From Dyadobacter subterraneus (GTDB taxonomy: Bacteria > Bacteroidota > Bacteroidia > Cytophagales > Spirosomataceae), in assembly GCF_015221875.1 (NCBI RefSeq), contig NZ_JACYGY010000001.1:5620501-5684500 (forward strand): a stretch of DNA of 64,000 nucleotides, given 5' to 3'. Below the pieces are notes generated by a model. That model was not told where the DNA came from and ran no database searches. It saw only the letters and a list, made by a program, of their open reading frames with translations. This document shows, one piece after another, positions 63,094 through 64,000 of the stretch. Every line of letters starts with the position of its first letter. Within the stretch, counting starts at the first letter, position 1. A program made the translations under genes and the position numbers.

Positions 63094-63128
63094 TTTGGGC
63101 CATTTATCGTTACCCTATTGTACCTTTG
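63094..63128 (+). promoter_or_regulatory. Bacteroidota-type promoter for the export gene
   Basis: TTTG at 63094-63097 and TACCTTTG at 63121-63128, 23 bp apart. The predicted leader is about 175 nt. Confidence 0.4.
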
Positions 63129-63308
63129 CTTGTCTGCTAGTTTCAAACCGAATACTAGAAATTCTTTAAAAATAAGAAAAATCTAATTTACTTTGCCTTA
63201 ATTAAACAAAACTAACATCGAATTTAAGGTTAATTTAAGTGTAAAAATAGCAGTACAAACACATATTATTACTGAACAGGTTGCATTTCATAGTACAATA
63301 AACTTCAT

Positions 63309-64000
63309 ATGAACACATTCAAGTTGGCTAAAAACTGTAAATTTTTCTTACCTTATCTATTAAGCCTGATTATTACTTTACCCGCTTTAGCCCAGGTTGT
63401 AACCCCAACTGCACCGACAAGCGCGCCTACATCAACCGGAGCCGGAACCACGCAAAGCGGCCAGCAATCGGGTACAACAACACCGAAGGGAACACAACAG
63501 GGAAATCAGCCTGCAAATTCAAATCAGCAATCTAACACACCGAAAAGTACTGATCCGCAATCTACGGAAAAAGGAAAAGCAGCTGCGGCTAACACAGATC
63601 CCAACGCACCAAAAGATGCCTCAACGGATCAGAGTAAAATCAATACTTCAACTACCGGAACATTAACACCGGCTGAACAGGAGAAACTGGCTTTACGTGA
63701 AAAAATTTACGGATATTCTATTTTCGCCGATAAGAAATTCGATCCGATTCCTGATTTGCAAATAGCAACTCCAACAAATTATGTAGTTGGGCCGGGGGAT
63801 AATCTTAATATCTACCTTTATAATTATGCAGAAGCCACCTATAAAACAATAGTGAGCAGAGATGGTTTTATTAGTATTGCAAGGCTGGGTAATATTTATG
63901 TAAACGGAAGGACGATCGAAGAAATAAGAAAAATATTAATTGATAAATTTTCCAAGTTCACACCAGGCCTTATTGGTGAAAATGGTGAAACAGCGAAAAC
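63309..64000 (+). CDS. Polysaccharide export protein, Wza/SLBB type (3' partial)
   Basis: 230 codons are present and the frame is open at the window edge. A signal peptide covers about 1-28 (ALAQ). Residues about 30-115 are a Thr/Gln/Pro/Ala-rich low-complexity linker. The Poly_export domain begins near 155 (YVVGPGDNLNIYLYNY, SRDGFISIARLGNIYVNGRTIEEI), the hallmark of capsular or exopolysaccharide exporters. The gene probably heads an exopolysaccharide cluster to the right. A -33/-7 pair is present at 63094-63128. Confidence 0.9.
   Translation, partial: MNTFKLAKNCKFFLPYLLSLIITLPALAQVVTPTAPTSAPTSTGAGTTQSGQQSGTTTPKGTQQGNQPANSNQQSNTPKSTDPQSTEKGKAAAANTDPNAPKDASTDQSKINTSTTGTLTPAEQEKLALREKIYGYSIFADKKFDPIPDLQIATPTNYVVGPGDNLNIYLYNYAEATYKTIVSRDGFISIARLGNIYVNGRTIEEIRKILIDKFSKFTPGLIGENGETAK

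Overview
The window is a bacterial chromosome segment from the phylum Bacteroidota, most likely a Cytophagales relative of Dyadobacter or Spirosoma. This rests on gene content and order (a lipidated Omp85 protein, the miaB / sigma-54 activator / lptE / secG block close to groESL, HTH-type RpoN regulation), on few Shine-Dalgarno sites, and on TAnnTTTG-type -7 promoter elements. The genus is an inference. No rRNA, tRNA, phage, insertion sequence or CRISPR array is visible.

Layout. 1-10 kb: end of a queuosine-precursor transporter, a SpoU rRNA methyltransferase, a TamL/BamA-type outer membrane protein, miaB, a receiver-less sigma-54 activator, lptE, a small conserved gene, secG, a LOG-family hydrolase and an unknown gene. 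10-14.5 kb: groES-groEL with a remarkable upstream region, a LolD-type ATPase and sucC. 14.6-15.5 kb: a non-coding array of sixteen 13-bp palindromic cores at about 56-bp spacing between the convergent genes sucC and gntP. 15.5-21.3 kb: GntP permease with a secreted esterase, a lipid kinase divergent from an App1-type phosphatase, and a trans-sulfuration enzyme. 21.4-29.2 kb: an OmpR/HK pair followed by a complete CzcCBA-type metal efflux system.

30-40 kb is a signalling region: CPBP protein, then rpoN, an NtrC-type regulator and two PAS histidine kinases in one operon, a divergent membrane kinase, two small stress-type proteins and an orphan receiver. 40-48.3 kb holds a TPR protein and a maltose/maltodextrin locus (DUF1080 protein, GH65 phosphorylase, beta-phosphoglucomutase, divergent GH13 enzyme with a 16-bp palindromic operator). 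48.6-60 kb: membrane 'recombinase', DUF1460 amidase-like protein, MscS channel, a second HK/RR pair, DinB-like protein, DUF4136 lipoprotein, a beta-barrel and a large unknown membrane-anchored protein. 60-64 kb: pheA, parE, and the start of a polysaccharide export gene that leaves the window.

The most interesting signals are non-coding: the 56-bp palindromic array with an orientation switch; degenerate 7-bp-periodic sequence in several intergenic gaps, twice ending a few bases from a start codon; four GTCAGA half-sites plus a -24/-12-like element ahead of groESL in a window that also encodes RpoN and two sigma-54 activators; and three TTCTAA boxes with exact 11-bp period in front of the efflux genes. 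All of these were read by eye and none was tested computationally.
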